Shown here: positions 42,537 to 50,522 of the stretch, in pieces
Layout of the letters: every line of letters begins with the position of its first letter
Position numbering within the stretch: position 1 is the first letter of the stretch
Assembly: GCF_934525195.1 (NCBI RefSeq)
Contig: NZ_CAKSZA010000005.1
Coordinates: forward strand, 62,001-126,000
Source: an uncultured Eubacterium sp.
GTDB taxonomy: Bacteria; Bacillota; Clostridia; Oscillospirales; Acutalibacteraceae
Length of the DNA stretch: 64,000 bases
Direction: 5' to 3'
Program-made: the position numbers and the translations under genes
The notes under the pieces: generated by a model
Database searches by the model: none
What the model was told of the DNA's origin: nothing
The model's input: only the letters and a program-made list of their open reading frames with translations

Positions 42537-43643
42537 TTATATCAAATTTTGGTTCAAAACATTTAGTCGTCGGCAGAACATATTGTATTGTTCCTCGGAG
42601 CTAAACCACTCCTTTTTAATCTCGTGGATTTGATTGAGTCCGATTGCCTTAACCGCTTCGACAGCAGCCTCAAGTTGCGACATCGTTTTTGGTGTTGTTT
42701 GGCATTTTACACCGTCAAGAATGTCATAGGAATTGAAAGCCTTGTTGAAATCCATCAACGGAAACAGCTTTGCAATCTTATTGTTTGAATTGTCAACAAG
42801 GAAGCCCCAGTTGCCCCAATGCCTATCGGTGTTTCCGACAAGATAATCGATTATATTCATCATATGATATGAATAACTGTCATATTGATTAACTAAATCA
42901 AAAACGGTCATATCATTGTTGGCACAGTAAATTTCGATATGCTCAATCGGAACAATGCTATAATTCAACGAAGTGAAAATCTTGCAAATGCTAACTTTGT
43001 TGTTGTCGTATTCGCCCTCAAAATATTGCACATGCTCAACATCAAAGCAATCAATTATTTTGCTTGCGAGCAACTCGGCATCGACATCACGAATGTCACC
43101 GTCTTTATACAGATAGAAGTTGCCGTTCTCTCTTACCCAAGCTTTTGGTGCAACGCCCATTGTGCCAATGTCGCCTGCGACATCCTCTTTGCCGATTAAT
43201 TCGCTGTTGTCAGCAGTCAACTGCTTGCCACAAAGAGAAACATCCACAAATGCGTTGGAAAGTGAGTGCTCGTACAAATTGATGGCATCAAAAGAAATAT
43301 CCTCGTCAGCTTTTATCCAATATACATCTGTCATTGAAAGTCCGTGATAAGTAATTGCAATTTCTGCTCTGTCACGGTCAGACACAGCTTGTTTCATACC
43401 GATGCTGTTTAAAATTTCTTTAGCATACTTTCTGTCAAGAGTAAGCACTCTGGAAGCGCACCAATGATAGAAATTGTCAAGATTATTCATTCTTGACCTA
43501 ATGTCATCTTTATCGGTTATCAAATAAAGATTATATGGCATAAAATCAAGATTGTGAATTTCACAAGCACCGTCGCTGTAAACAGTAACAACCTCTGTGT
43601 CCTTGTGCATAATCGTATATGAATACCAATCGTTGTTGCCCAT
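42537..43643 (-). CDS. HipA-like Ser/Thr kinase 2
   Basis: 368 residues; AAAGGAG 6 nt before the ATG. N-terminal YSYTIMHKDTEVVTV and HGLSMTDVYWIK blocks are shared with the kinase at 10638. The kinase core is IIDYLVGNTDRHWGNWGFLV (catalytic Asp, Asn) and FPLMDFNKAFNS (metal Asp). Upstream of, and in the same direction as, hipBST but with its own promoter and terminator. A deleted copy lies at 16983-17215. Role as toxin or regulator is unproven; no antitoxin-like gene is fused or adjacent within its own transcript. Confidence 0.8.
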   Translation of the reverse strand: MGNNDWYSYTIMHKDTEVVTVYSDGACEIHNLDFMPYNLYLITDKDDIRSRMNNLDNFYHWCASRVLTLDRKYAKEILNSIGMKQAVSDRDRAEIAITYHGLSMTDVYWIKADEDISFDAINLYEHSLSNAFVDVSLCGKQLTADNSELIGKEDVAGDIGTMGVAPKAWVRENGNFYLYKDGDIRDVDAELLASKIIDCFDVEHVQYFEGEYDNNKVSICKIFTSLNYSIVPIEHIEIYCANNDMTVFDLVNQYDSYSYHMMNIIDYLVGNTDRHWGNWGFLVDNSNNKIAKLFPLMDFNKAFNSYDILDGVKCQTTPKTMSQLEAAVEAVKAIGLNQIHEIKKEWFSSEEQYNMFCRRLNVLNQNLI

Positions 43644-43671
43644 AGCCTACTCCTTTCGTAACTTTATATTT

Positions 43672-43700
43672 ATGATAACAAAAATTAACTTTAATTGCAA
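43672..43700 (-). promoter_or_regulatory. Promoter of HipA-like kinase 2
   Basis: Minus-strand TTGCAA (43695-43700), 17-bp spacer, TATCAT (43672-43677). The same block survives in the remnant near 17170-17200. Confidence 0.6.
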
Positions 43701-43803
43701 TATAATTAATATTTTGCCATCATACGAGGTTAGAAGTTATTTATTTTTGTTCCTTGCAAGGAATATAATATAAGCATTTTGACTTGGGAAAACAGCGTGA
43801 CAA

Positions 43804-43844
43804 ATTCGCCAAATATTCGTCAAAATGAAAAATATTCGCCAAAA
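43804..43844 (+). repeat. Putative integrase arm-binding repeats, right
   Basis: ATTCGCCAAAT (43804), ATTCGTCAAAA (43815) and ATTCGCCAAAA (43834): three 11-bp repeats like those near att site A, lying about 150 bp inside the element from att site B. Confidence 0.6.
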
Positions 43845-43975
43845 TACAGCAGAATACAGCGAAACACAAAAAGATACAAAATTCAAACAAATAACTCTGA
43901 AACGCAGTGATAGCAATGGTTTCGGAAGATACGATTAAACACAAATACACAAAAATAAATATGATTTTTGGATTG

Positions 43976-44038
43976 GGTAACAATCCTATGGTTGGTGCTA
44001 CCGTAGCTTGCGCAGTTGCTGTCGCAGAGGCTCTTTAA
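43976..44038 (+). repeat. att site B: duplicated GGGtGRT gene end (right end of 37-kb element)
   Basis: Encodes the same last 20 residues of the GGGtGRT protein and a stop. All five base differences from site A are synonymous (AAT, GTT, GGT, GAG, CTT), so this copy probably came from another allele. 32 bp (43997-44028) are identical to site A. Confidence 0.85.
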
Positions 44039-44064
44039 TCAAAACAAATAAGTAAATAATTACT

Positions 44065-44092
44065 AAACCGCTCGGGTAATACCGGGCGGTTA
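44065..44092 (+). terminator. Terminator after att site B
   Basis: AACCGCTCGG pairs with CCGGGCGGTT around TAATA, followed by ATTTTGTTG. It differs from the terminator following sites A and C. Confidence 0.7.
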
Positions 44093-44166
44093 TTTTGTTG
44101 AAAAATTTATTAGAAATAACAGTTATTATAACATACTATTTTTAATAAAGAATTGTTTATAGTTTT

Positions 44167-44409
44167 TTATTTTAATAATTCATCCCAAGAACAATTTAGA
44201 ACATCTTTTATATCGGCAATAAGGTTAATATCAAAAGAATGATTATTTTCTATTGACGAAACTGCATACCTATCAACGGTACAACCGATAAGATTTAACT
44301 TAGCTACCAACTCCGATTGTTTCATTCCTTTTAACTTTCTAAGTTCAACGATATTGTTACCTATTTTATCTCTTATATTATTGTTAGTGCAATATTTTAT
44401 TTTACCCAT
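44167..44409 (-). CDS. XRE-family regulator of the first small cassette
   Basis: 80 residues: NIVELRKLKGMKQSELVAKL then DRYAVSSIENNHSFDINLIA, a Cro/CI-type helix-turn-helix. GGGGGTGG precedes the ATG. Divergent from the membrane-anchored protein gene at 44509, with 100 bp between, so it probably regulates that gene and itself. One of only two genes between att sites B and C. Confidence 0.8.
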   Translation of the reverse strand: MGKIKYCTNNNIRDKIGNNIVELRKLKGMKQSELVAKLNLIGCTVDRYAVSSIENNHSFDINLIADIKDVLNCSWDELLK

Positions 44410-44426
44410 ATAGTACCACCCCCATA

Positions 44427-44455
44427 TTGACTTTTTACAATTATTATGTTATGCT
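44427..44455 (+). promoter_or_regulatory. Promoter of the anchored protein gene
   Basis: TTGACT (44427-44432), 17-bp spacer, TATGCT (44450-44455), in the gap shared with the divergent XRE gene. Confidence 0.6.
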
Positions 44456-44508
44456 TTAGTCGTGAATAGGTGGGCACATACGCACATTTAGTAAAAAGGA
44501 GAATTAAA

Positions 44509-45546
44509 ATGAAAAAGCTAAAAAATAAAACTATTGCGATAATTATTGTTTGTATTGTATTTTTAATTGGAATAACTACATTTATTTTATCAATCAACAA
44601 TAAAGACAATACAGATTACAATAACAATGACGCTTACACTGACGAAAATGAAAATTATTCTAATGATGAAACCGAAAACAGTGAAGACGAGAATCAAACT
44701 ACCGTACTTGCGGACAGTTGCCAGTATATTTTATCAACTGGTTATGACAATGATGGCACTTGTTATCAACTCGTTGGTGAGGACTATGAAGATTATCAAG
44801 GCAGCCAAATTAGAATGGGAGTTATTAAGAATAATGAATGGCTTATAGAAATGACTAATGAAATCCCATTTATAGATGAATATAATTGCATTTACGGAAA
44901 TCAATCGCTAAAAAACGAATATGTTCTTGAGGGTTTTGGAACACTGAAAAATGCCGTCGCAAATGATAATTATGATTTTTATAGCAGATTCGGATATATT
45001 GGCAAGGGAAGTTTCTATTTGTTGGGCGCTCCACGTAACGCCCATAGCACTGTTGAGGATAATTTGCAAACTATTGTTTTTTGGAATGTTGAATCTAACA
45101 AAAGCAAAATTATTAATAATGTAATGATGGATGATATGAAAAATTACACTCTTGGAAATAGCGTTGTAATAAGTGAACTAACTGATTACGATTACAGAAT
45201 AGCAGAAGATGCTGTTGATAAATTAGATGTAAAATTATTAAATCCCGAAACATTTGAGACAAAAAAATTATTTTCAAAAAAACTAACTCGTAATAATGGC
45301 TGGTCAAGTTATGTCCAGCAAATCAGCGATGGCTATTTCTACTCAAGTGGAACGTATCAAACCGGTTCGTTTTATAATACTAACGGAAGTAAAGCATTTG
45401 ACTTCAATCTTAAAAATGTTCAAGAAATTGGGCATTTTAATGGTGGAAAATGTGAATTAATTACACAAATTGAAACCGGAACAAAATATAGTGTAATAAT
45501 TGATAAAAAAGGAAAGGTAGTTAGTAATAAAATAATAGATGAATAA
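44509..45546 (+). CDS. Membrane-anchored extracytoplasmic protein of unknown function
   Basis: 345 residues from ATG at 44509 (AAAAAGGAG upstream). A basic start and one hydrophobic segment (TIAIIIVCIVFLIGITTFIL) are followed by an Asp/Asn/Glu-rich linker of about 35 residues and a beta-rich outer domain with no motif I recognise. There is no lipobox cysteine, so it is a signal-anchored rather than lipid-anchored protein. Cargo of the small cassette between att sites B and C. Function unknown. Confidence 0.65.
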   Translation: MKKLKNKTIAIIIVCIVFLIGITTFILSINNKDNTDYNNNDAYTDENENYSNDETENSEDENQTTVLADSCQYILSTGYDNDGTCYQLVGEDYEDYQGSQIRMGVIKNNEWLIEMTNEIPFIDEYNCIYGNQSLKNEYVLEGFGTLKNAVANDNYDFYSRFGYIGKGSFYLLGAPRNAHSTVEDNLQTIVFWNVESNKSKIINNVMMDDMKNYTLGNSVVISELTDYDYRIAEDAVDKLDVKLLNPETFETKKLFSKKLTRNNGWSSYVQQISDGYFYSSGTYQTGSFYNTNGSKAFDFNLKNVQEIGHFNGGKCELITQIETGTKYSVIIDKKGKVVSNKIIDE

Positions 45547-45574
45547 TTAAACAATATATTTAATCAATTCCATT

Positions 45575-45625
45575 GTTGGCGCAACCGTAGCTTGCGCAGT
45601 TGCTGTCGCAGAGGCTCTCTAATAA
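45575..45625 (+). repeat. att site C: second duplicated GGGtGRT gene end
   Basis: Encodes VGATVACAVAVAEAL and stop, with 29 bp identical to sites A and B. The homology continues downstream (AATAAAGG, TTCAGGACTTTTAACAGTCT) into the terminator at 45682, as after site A, but a 40-bp stretch holding the arm repeats is missing between short AAAATT repeats. Confidence 0.85.
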
Positions 45626-45681
45626 AGGCTTTCAGGACTTTTAACAGTCTTGACACAACCGCAAAAATTTGATGAAAAATT

Positions 45682-45713
45682 ACGCTTGGGATTCCTCTCC
45701 CAAGCGTTTTTTA
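45682..45713 (+). terminator. Second copy of the GGGtGRT terminator
   Basis: Identical 10-bp stem and loop to 7344-7369, with T-run. Confidence 0.85.
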
Positions 45714-45843
45714 TTATAGCTAAAATAATTATGTTGTGATATAATTAACACATAGGGTAAAAACCTAAATAAAAAATCAACAATAATCAAGTTTAGCAAG
45801 ACTGTCACAACGGTATTTACATTAATAAGATTGGAGATAATTT

Positions 45844-46362
45844 ATGAGCGATATTTTAATAAATACTATTATTGAGCATACGAATTTAATGTTTTATAAT
45901 TTTTCGATTACATTAAAAACATGTGATATGGATATGATTTTATGCGATATGCCAATATGGAAACATGTATACCATACTTTACATTCTTTGGATCAATGGT
46001 ACATTAATCCTGAAATATATAATGAACCGGATTTTCATGAACCTAAATTGAATAGTCTTGATGATTTTGATAATCAAAAGGTGTTATCACGAGAATTATT
46101 AATTGATTATTTTGAAACAATCAAAGAGAAAATAATGGACTATTTAAATTCGTTAAGTGATGAGGATTTATACGAAAAACCCGAAGGGTGTGAGTATAAC
46201 AGATTATCATTAATTTTAGGTCAATTTAGACACTTTCATTGCCATATGGGTAATATAAATGCAACAACTATCTGCAACACAAACAAATGGCCACGAGTGC
46301 TTGGTATGTATTGGTTAGATAAAATTAACGACTTTGAAGATATAAATAGTTTATATGAATGA
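45844..46362 (+). CDS. DinB/YfiT-like putative metalloenzyme
   Basis: 172 residues forming a four-helix DinB-like protein: helix with WKHVYHTLHSLDQWY and a later helix LGQFRHFHCHMGNI carry the histidines that bind a metal ion in this superfamily, whose members include thiol transferases. GGAGA lies 6 nt before the ATG. Together with the Nudix gene it forms the cargo between att sites C and D. Substrate unknown; a detoxification role is a guess. Confidence 0.7.
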   Translation: MSDILINTIIEHTNLMFYNFSITLKTCDMDMILCDMPIWKHVYHTLHSLDQWYINPEIYNEPDFHEPKLNSLDDFDNQKVLSRELLIDYFETIKEKIMDYLNSLSDEDLYEKPEGCEYNRLSLILGQFRHFHCHMGNINATTICNTNKWPRVLGMYWLDKINDFEDINSLYE

Positions 46363-46426
46363 CTTCATATATTAGTATCATGCTGATATTTAATAAATTT
46401 TTGATGTTTATAAAGGATAAAATTCA

Positions 46427-46879
46427 ATGAGCAGAGCACCGTATAATGTATTAGTGTTGCCGTATTATATCTATGAAAATAATGTTGAATACTGCATTTT
46501 TAAAAGAGCTGATATGAATATTTGGCAATTTATTGCCGGTGGAGGAGAAGACGACGAAGAGCCAAGAACAGCAGCAATTCGTGAAAGTTTAGAAGAAGCA
46601 AGTATTTCTCCCAACAGCAACTATAGACAATTGGTTTCTATGGGTTATATTTCTGTAGAAAACTTTTCTGAAAAAGTGCGTCAAACTTGGGGAGAGAAAT
46701 CAGTTATTCCTGTTTTTACATTTTCAGTAAATTTAGATAAAAAAGATATAGTTATATCAGATGAACATACGGAATTTAAATGGTGCAACTATACCGAAGC
46801 AAAAGAACTATTGCATTTTGATTTGGATAAAACAGCCTTGTATGAATTAAATGAGGAAATTAAAAGAAGAACGTTCTAA
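46427..46879 (+). CDS. Nudix hydrolase
   Basis: 150 residues with the Nudix box: GGGEDDEEPRTAAIRES followed by LEEASI, matching GX5EX7REUXEEXGU except for Ser in place of the last Gly region. N-terminus NVLVLPYYIYENNVEYCIFK is the usual first strand. Family enzymes hydrolyse nucleoside diphosphates linked to another group; substrate cannot be predicted. Second gene of the C-D cassette. Confidence 0.88.
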   Translation: MSRAPYNVLVLPYYIYENNVEYCIFKRADMNIWQFIAGGGEDDEEPRTAAIRESLEEASISPNSNYRQLVSMGYISVENFSEKVRQTWGEKSVIPVFTFSVNLDKKDIVISDEHTEFKWCNYTEAKELLHFDLDKTALYELNEEIKRRTF

Positions 46880-46949
46880 TAGCAAAACCACAAGGAATGT
46901 TTAAATCAAATAATTAAATTTCTCAAATCCATATATAAAAAATAATTTG

Positions 46950-46988
46950 TGCGTTGCTATCGCAAAGTCACTCTAACAAAGGGTTTCG
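46950..46988 (+). repeat. att site D: decayed GGGtGRT gene end
   Basis: GTGCGTTGCTATCGCAAAGT then CACTCTAACAAAGGGTTTCG aligns with GCGCAGTTGCTGTCGCAGAG and the following bases of site C with a few changes. The coding frame is no longer intact. It would mark the outer, right-hand boundary of the island next to glnA. Confidence 0.6.
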
Positions 46989-47084
46989 AGGTTTTTCGGA
47001 GGAAAATTTTTTATAATTTTCACGAATACAAAACCCGAAAACAGGGGGTTGTATATAGAAATTGCACAAACATAAAATTTTTTA

Positions 47085-47113
47085 TTGACAAATAAAAATC
47101 ATCGGCGTATTAT
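47085..47113 (+). promoter_or_regulatory. glnA promoter
   Basis: TTGACA (47085-47090), 17-bp spacer, TATTAT (47108-47113); transcription would start about 47120, just before the leader hairpin. Confidence 0.8.
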
Positions 47114-47129
47114 GAAAACATAGAAAGAA

Positions 47130-47172
47130 CGAGGAAGTTCCAACAGGTGGAACTCCCTCGCTTTGCTTTTTT
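47130..47172 (+). promoter_or_regulatory. Leader terminator (attenuator) of glnA
   Basis: At the very 5' end of the transcript, CGAGG-AGTTCCA pairs with TGGAACT-CCCTCG (12 bp, one A.C mismatch) around a 5-nt loop, followed by CTTTGCTTTTTT. glnA lies 60 bp further on, so expression should need antitermination or readthrough. Clostridial nitrogen genes are known to use ANTAR-type antiterminators; I could not show the full two-hairpin motif here. Confidence 0.7.
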
Positions 47173-47233
47173 ATAGACTGCTTTGCGGTTTATGCGGTTT
47201 ATAAAACAATATAACTATAGGAGGGTGTGTATT

Positions 47234-48577
47234 ATGAGTAAGTACACAAAGGAACAAATCTTGAAAGAGGCCAAAGAAAACGGTGTTGAGTTTATTCGCT
47301 TACAGTTTACCGATTTGTTTGGCATTATGAAAAATGTGGCAATTACATTTTCACAGCTTGAAAAAGCGCTTAACAACAATTGTATGTTTGACGGCTCATC
47401 AATTGACGGCTTTGTTCGAATTGATGAAAGTGATATGTATTTGCATCCTGATTTTGACACTTGGGCAATTTTCCCATGGCGCAAGCATCAAAATGCACAG
47501 ACGGCTCGTTTGATTTGCTCCGTTTACAAAGCAGACAATGTTACACCTTTTGAGGGTGACCCGAGAAATGTGTTGCAGAAAGTCATTGACCAGGCTGCCG
47601 AAATGGGTTACGGATTCAATGTCGGACCCGAGTGTGAGTTCTTCCTCTTCAACACAGATGAGGACGGCACACCGACACTTGAAACCAACGACAAGGCAGG
47701 CTATTTTGACCTCAACCCTATCGACACAGGCTCTAATTGCAGACGAGATATTTGCCTTGCACTTGAAGAAATGGGCTACACCATCGAGGCTTCGCACCAC
47801 GAAGTTGCAAAGGGTCAGCACGAAATTGACTTCCAGTTCGGCGATGTTATGACAACGGCAGACAGAGTTATGACCTTTAAACATGTTGTCAAAACCTACG
47901 CAACCAAACACGGTTTGCACGCAACATTTATGGCAAAGCCTATCGAGGGTATCAACGGCTCGGGTATGCACACAAATATGTCGCTCTACGACCTCAAAAC
48001 AGGCAAAAATGTTTTTGACGACCCTAACGGCGAATTGGGTCTTTCAGATACAGCTTACAGCTTTATTGCAGGCATTATGGCTCACATCCAGGGCATTGCA
48101 GTTGTCAGCAACCCAACAGTAAACAGCTACAAGAGATTGGTTCCGGGCTACGAAGCTCCGTCATATCTCGTGTGGTCAACATCAAACAGAAGTTGCCTTG
48201 TTCGTATTCCTGCTTCTCGTGGCAAGGGCACAAGAGTTGAACTTCGTTGTCCTGACCCAACCTGCAATCCATATCTTGAAATGGCACTTTGCCTTGCCGC
48301 AGGACTTGACGGAATCAAGAAGGGCTTGAAGCCTGCTCCTGCATATGACGAAAATGTATTTGCTCTTTCCGATGAGGAATTACACGCAAAAGGAATCAAG
48401 TGCTTGCCGGGTTCACTTGCCGAAGCTATTGCGGCTGCTGAGGCAGATCCATTTGTTAAAGAAACTCTTGGCAATCATGTATATTCAAACTATATTTCAG
48501 GCAAAAAGGCTGAATGGGACAGCTACAAAACCTCTGTTTCGCAGTGGGAGATTAATCACTATATGATTAACTATTAA
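47234..48577 (+). CDS. glnA: Glutamine synthetase type I
   Basis: 447 residues from ATG at 47234 (GGAGGGTG upstream). Joins ammonia to glutamate using ATP, forming glutamine in the cytoplasm. Visible GSI motifs: FDGSSIDGF, GPECEFFLF (metal), NGSGMHTNMSL, KRLVPGYEAP, NRSCLVRIPASRGKGTRVEL and the tail region. Length is that of the short GSI-alpha form, and no adenylylation-site extension is seen. First gene of the nitrogen block with amt-PII and split glutamate synthase, under control of the leader terminator. Confidence 0.97.
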   Translation: MSKYTKEQILKEAKENGVEFIRLQFTDLFGIMKNVAITFSQLEKALNNNCMFDGSSIDGFVRIDESDMYLHPDFDTWAIFPWRKHQNAQTARLICSVYKADNVTPFEGDPRNVLQKVIDQAAEMGYGFNVGPECEFFLFNTDEDGTPTLETNDKAGYFDLNPIDTGSNCRRDICLALEEMGYTIEASHHEVAKGQHEIDFQFGDVMTTADRVMTFKHVVKTYATKHGLHATFMAKPIEGINGSGMHTNMSLYDLKTGKNVFDDPNGELGLSDTAYSFIAGIMAHIQGIAVVSNPTVNSYKRLVPGYEAPSYLVWSTSNRSCLVRIPASRGKGTRVELRCPDPTCNPYLEMALCLAAGLDGIKKGLKPAPAYDENVFALSDEELHAKGIKCLPGSLAEAIAAAEADPFVKETLGNHVYSNYISGKKAEWDSYKTSVSQWEINHYMINY

Positions 48578-48584
48578 TTTACCC

Positions 48585-48701
48585 TCTCTTACGACTTTAT
48601 TAGTCGTTCTCATTTTAAGCGGCATCCTTGAGATTATATCTTGAGGATGCTCAACTTAATTAATGCTCGGCACATTGCGGTTTTCGAGCTCTGCATTAAT
48701 T
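48585..48701 (+). other. Structured leader between glnA and amt
   Basis: Three potential hairpins: ACGACT/AGTCGT (48590-48607), GCATCCT/AGGATGC (48622-48650) and AATTAATGC/GCATTAATT (48658-48701, inner TCG/CGA). No clear terminator T-run and no obvious promoter. May be a regulatory RNA leader of the ammonium transporter gene or a processing site. Confidence 0.4.
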
Positions 48702-48740
48702 CCACTCTATGTCTATAACAAACTATGGGAGAAACTAAAT

Positions 48741-50453
48741 ATGAATGATTCAATTTTTACTGCAATTGCAGATAATGTTTTTGGAGTCTGGTTTTTGATT
48801 GGCGCCGCACTTGTATTTTTTATGCAATGTGGATTTGCCATGGTTGAAAGCGGATTTACACGAGCAAAGAACGCCGGAAATATCATAATGAAAAACCTTA
48901 TGGATTTCTGCATCGGTGCTTTGATGTTTATCCTCATCGGCTATGGCTTGATGTTTGGCGAAAATTATGTAGCCGGACTCTTTGGTTTACCTACACTTAA
49001 ATTATTGACAGATTACACTTCATCAAGTGCAGATTGGTCAAACTTTGTATTCAACCTTGTTTTTTGTGCAACAGCCGCAACTATTGTTTCCGGCTCTATG
49101 GCAGAAAGAACAAAATTCAGCTCGTACTGCATTTATTCAGCTGTTATCTCGGCAGTTGTTTATCCGATTGAAGCAGGCTGGATTTGGAATTCAAACGGTT
49201 GGCTTGCAAAAATGGGATTCCACGATTATGCAGGTTCAACGGCAATTCATATGGTTGGCGGTATCGCTGCTCTTATCGGTGCGATATTCCTCGGCCCTCG
49301 TATCGGCAAATATGTTGTTGATAAGAAAACAGGAAAGAAAAAGGCAAAAGCTATTCCGGGACATTCATTGACACTCGGTGCGCTCGGCGTTTTCATTCTT
49401 TGGTTTGCTTGGTACGGCTTCAACGGCGCTGCCGCAAAGGATGTTAACACACTTGCATCAATATTCCTCACAACAACACTTGCACCGGCAACTGCCACAT
49501 GTGTAACAATGATTTTCACTTGGATTAAAGACGGAAAGCCTGATGTTTCGATGTCGCTCAACGCTTCGCTTGCAGGTTTGGTTGCAATCACGGCTCCGTG
49601 CGACTGTGTTGACGCTTTTGGCTCAATTATCATCGGTGCGGTTTCGGGCATACTTGTTGTAGTTGTTGTAGAAGGACTTGACAAGAAGCTCCATATCGAC
49701 GACCCTGTCGGCGCTGTCGGCGTTCACTTGGCAAACGGTGTTTGGGGCACGATTGCAGTCGGTCTTTTCTCAAGAGGATATGACGGAGTCGGAAAAGGCT
49801 TGTTTTACGGCGGCGGTTTCAAACAATTGGGAATTCAGTTGCTCGGCTTTGTTGCGGTTGCCTCATGGGCAGTCATCACAATGATAATTGTATTTACTCT
49901 TATCAAAAAGACAAACGGACTTCGTGTTACGGCAGAAGAAGAAATCAAAGGTCTTGATTCAACAGAACACAATTTGCCGTCTGCATATGCAGACTTTGTG
50001 CCGACAAGCGTTCTTATCAGTTCCGCTGAGCCTGCACAATCTGTTGAAAAGGCAATCCCTGTTGAAACATTTACAACAAAAACAGACGCTGTGCTTTCAA
50101 AGATAGTTATGATTTTCAACCCTTCAAAATTTGAAGAATTGAAAGAAGCGATGAACGGCATCGGCATTACAGGTATGACAGCCACAAATGTTATGGGTTG
50201 CGGTGTTCAAAAAGGACACATCAAAAAATACCGTGGTGTAGAAATTGAGGAAATGAACCTGCTTCCAAAGATGAAACTGGAAATGGTTGTGTCCGCAATT
50301 CCTGTTAAGACCGTTGTTGAAACAGCGAGAAAAGTTCTTTACACAGGCAACATCGGCGACGGCAAAATCTTTGTTTACGATGTTGAAGATGTGACGAAAG
50401 TTCGCACCGGCGAACACGGTTATGACGCACTTCAGGATATTGAAGGCGAATAA
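48741..50453 (+). CDS. amt: Ammonium transporter fused to a PII (GlnK) domain
   Basis: 570 residues from ATG at 48741 (GGGAGAA upstream). Residues about 1-410 are an Amt channel: FFMQCGFAMVESGFTRAKN, IEAGWIWNSNGWL, GSTAIHMVGGIAALIGA, ILWFAWYGFNGAA. After a ~40-residue linker, residues about 455-565 are a PII domain (IVMIFNPSKFEELKEAMN, KVLYTGNIGDGKIFVYDVED, VTKVRTGE), including the T-loop region. Fusion puts the PII sensor permanently at the channel it normally gates. Lies between glnA and glutamate synthase genes. Confidence 0.93.
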   Translation: MNDSIFTAIADNVFGVWFLIGAALVFFMQCGFAMVESGFTRAKNAGNIIMKNLMDFCIGALMFILIGYGLMFGENYVAGLFGLPTLKLLTDYTSSSADWSNFVFNLVFCATAATIVSGSMAERTKFSSYCIYSAVISAVVYPIEAGWIWNSNGWLAKMGFHDYAGSTAIHMVGGIAALIGAIFLGPRIGKYVVDKKTGKKKAKAIPGHSLTLGALGVFILWFAWYGFNGAAAKDVNTLASIFLTTTLAPATATCVTMIFTWIKDGKPDVSMSLNASLAGLVAITAPCDCVDAFGSIIIGAVSGILVVVVVEGLDKKLHIDDPVGAVGVHLANGVWGTIAVGLFSRGYDGVGKGLFYGGGFKQLGIQLLGFVAVASWAVITMIIVFTLIKKTNGLRVTAEEEIKGLDSTEHNLPSAYADFVPTSVLISSAEPAQSVEKAIPVETFTTKTDAVLSKIVMIFNPSKFEELKEAMNGIGITGMTATNVMGCGVQKGHIKKYRGVEIEEMNLLPKMKLEMVVSAIPVKTVVETARKVLYTGNIGDGKIFVYDVEDVTKVRTGEHGYDALQDIEGE

Positions 50454-50474
50454 AACAAACAATACGAATAAATA

Positions 50475-50522
50475 ATATACAGCAAAAGGGTGAGCGAAAG
50501 CTTGCCCAATTGCTGCGTATAT
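50475..50522 (+). other. Long GAAA-capped hairpin between amt and glutamate synthase genes
   Basis: ATATAC-GCAA pairs with TTGC-GTATAT outside and GGGTGAGC with GCTTGCCC inside, capped by GAAA, ending 1 bp before the AGGAGG of the next gene. No T-run. Likely an mRNA processing, stability or translation-control element. Confidence 0.5.

Noticed and set aside
43741..43983. 80-codon minus-strand frame across the right end of the element
   Set aside because: It overlaps the arm repeats and the att site in antisense and has no ribosome binding site.
7246..46950. Complete conjugative element (ICE)
   Set aside because: No relaxase, coupling ATPase or VirB4-like protein is recognisable among the genes.
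47130..47172. Confident ANTAR antitermination site or a named glutamine riboswitch before glnA
   Set aside because: Only one clear hairpin is present and its loop does not fit the expected paired hexaloop pattern well, so only a generic attenuator is claimed.
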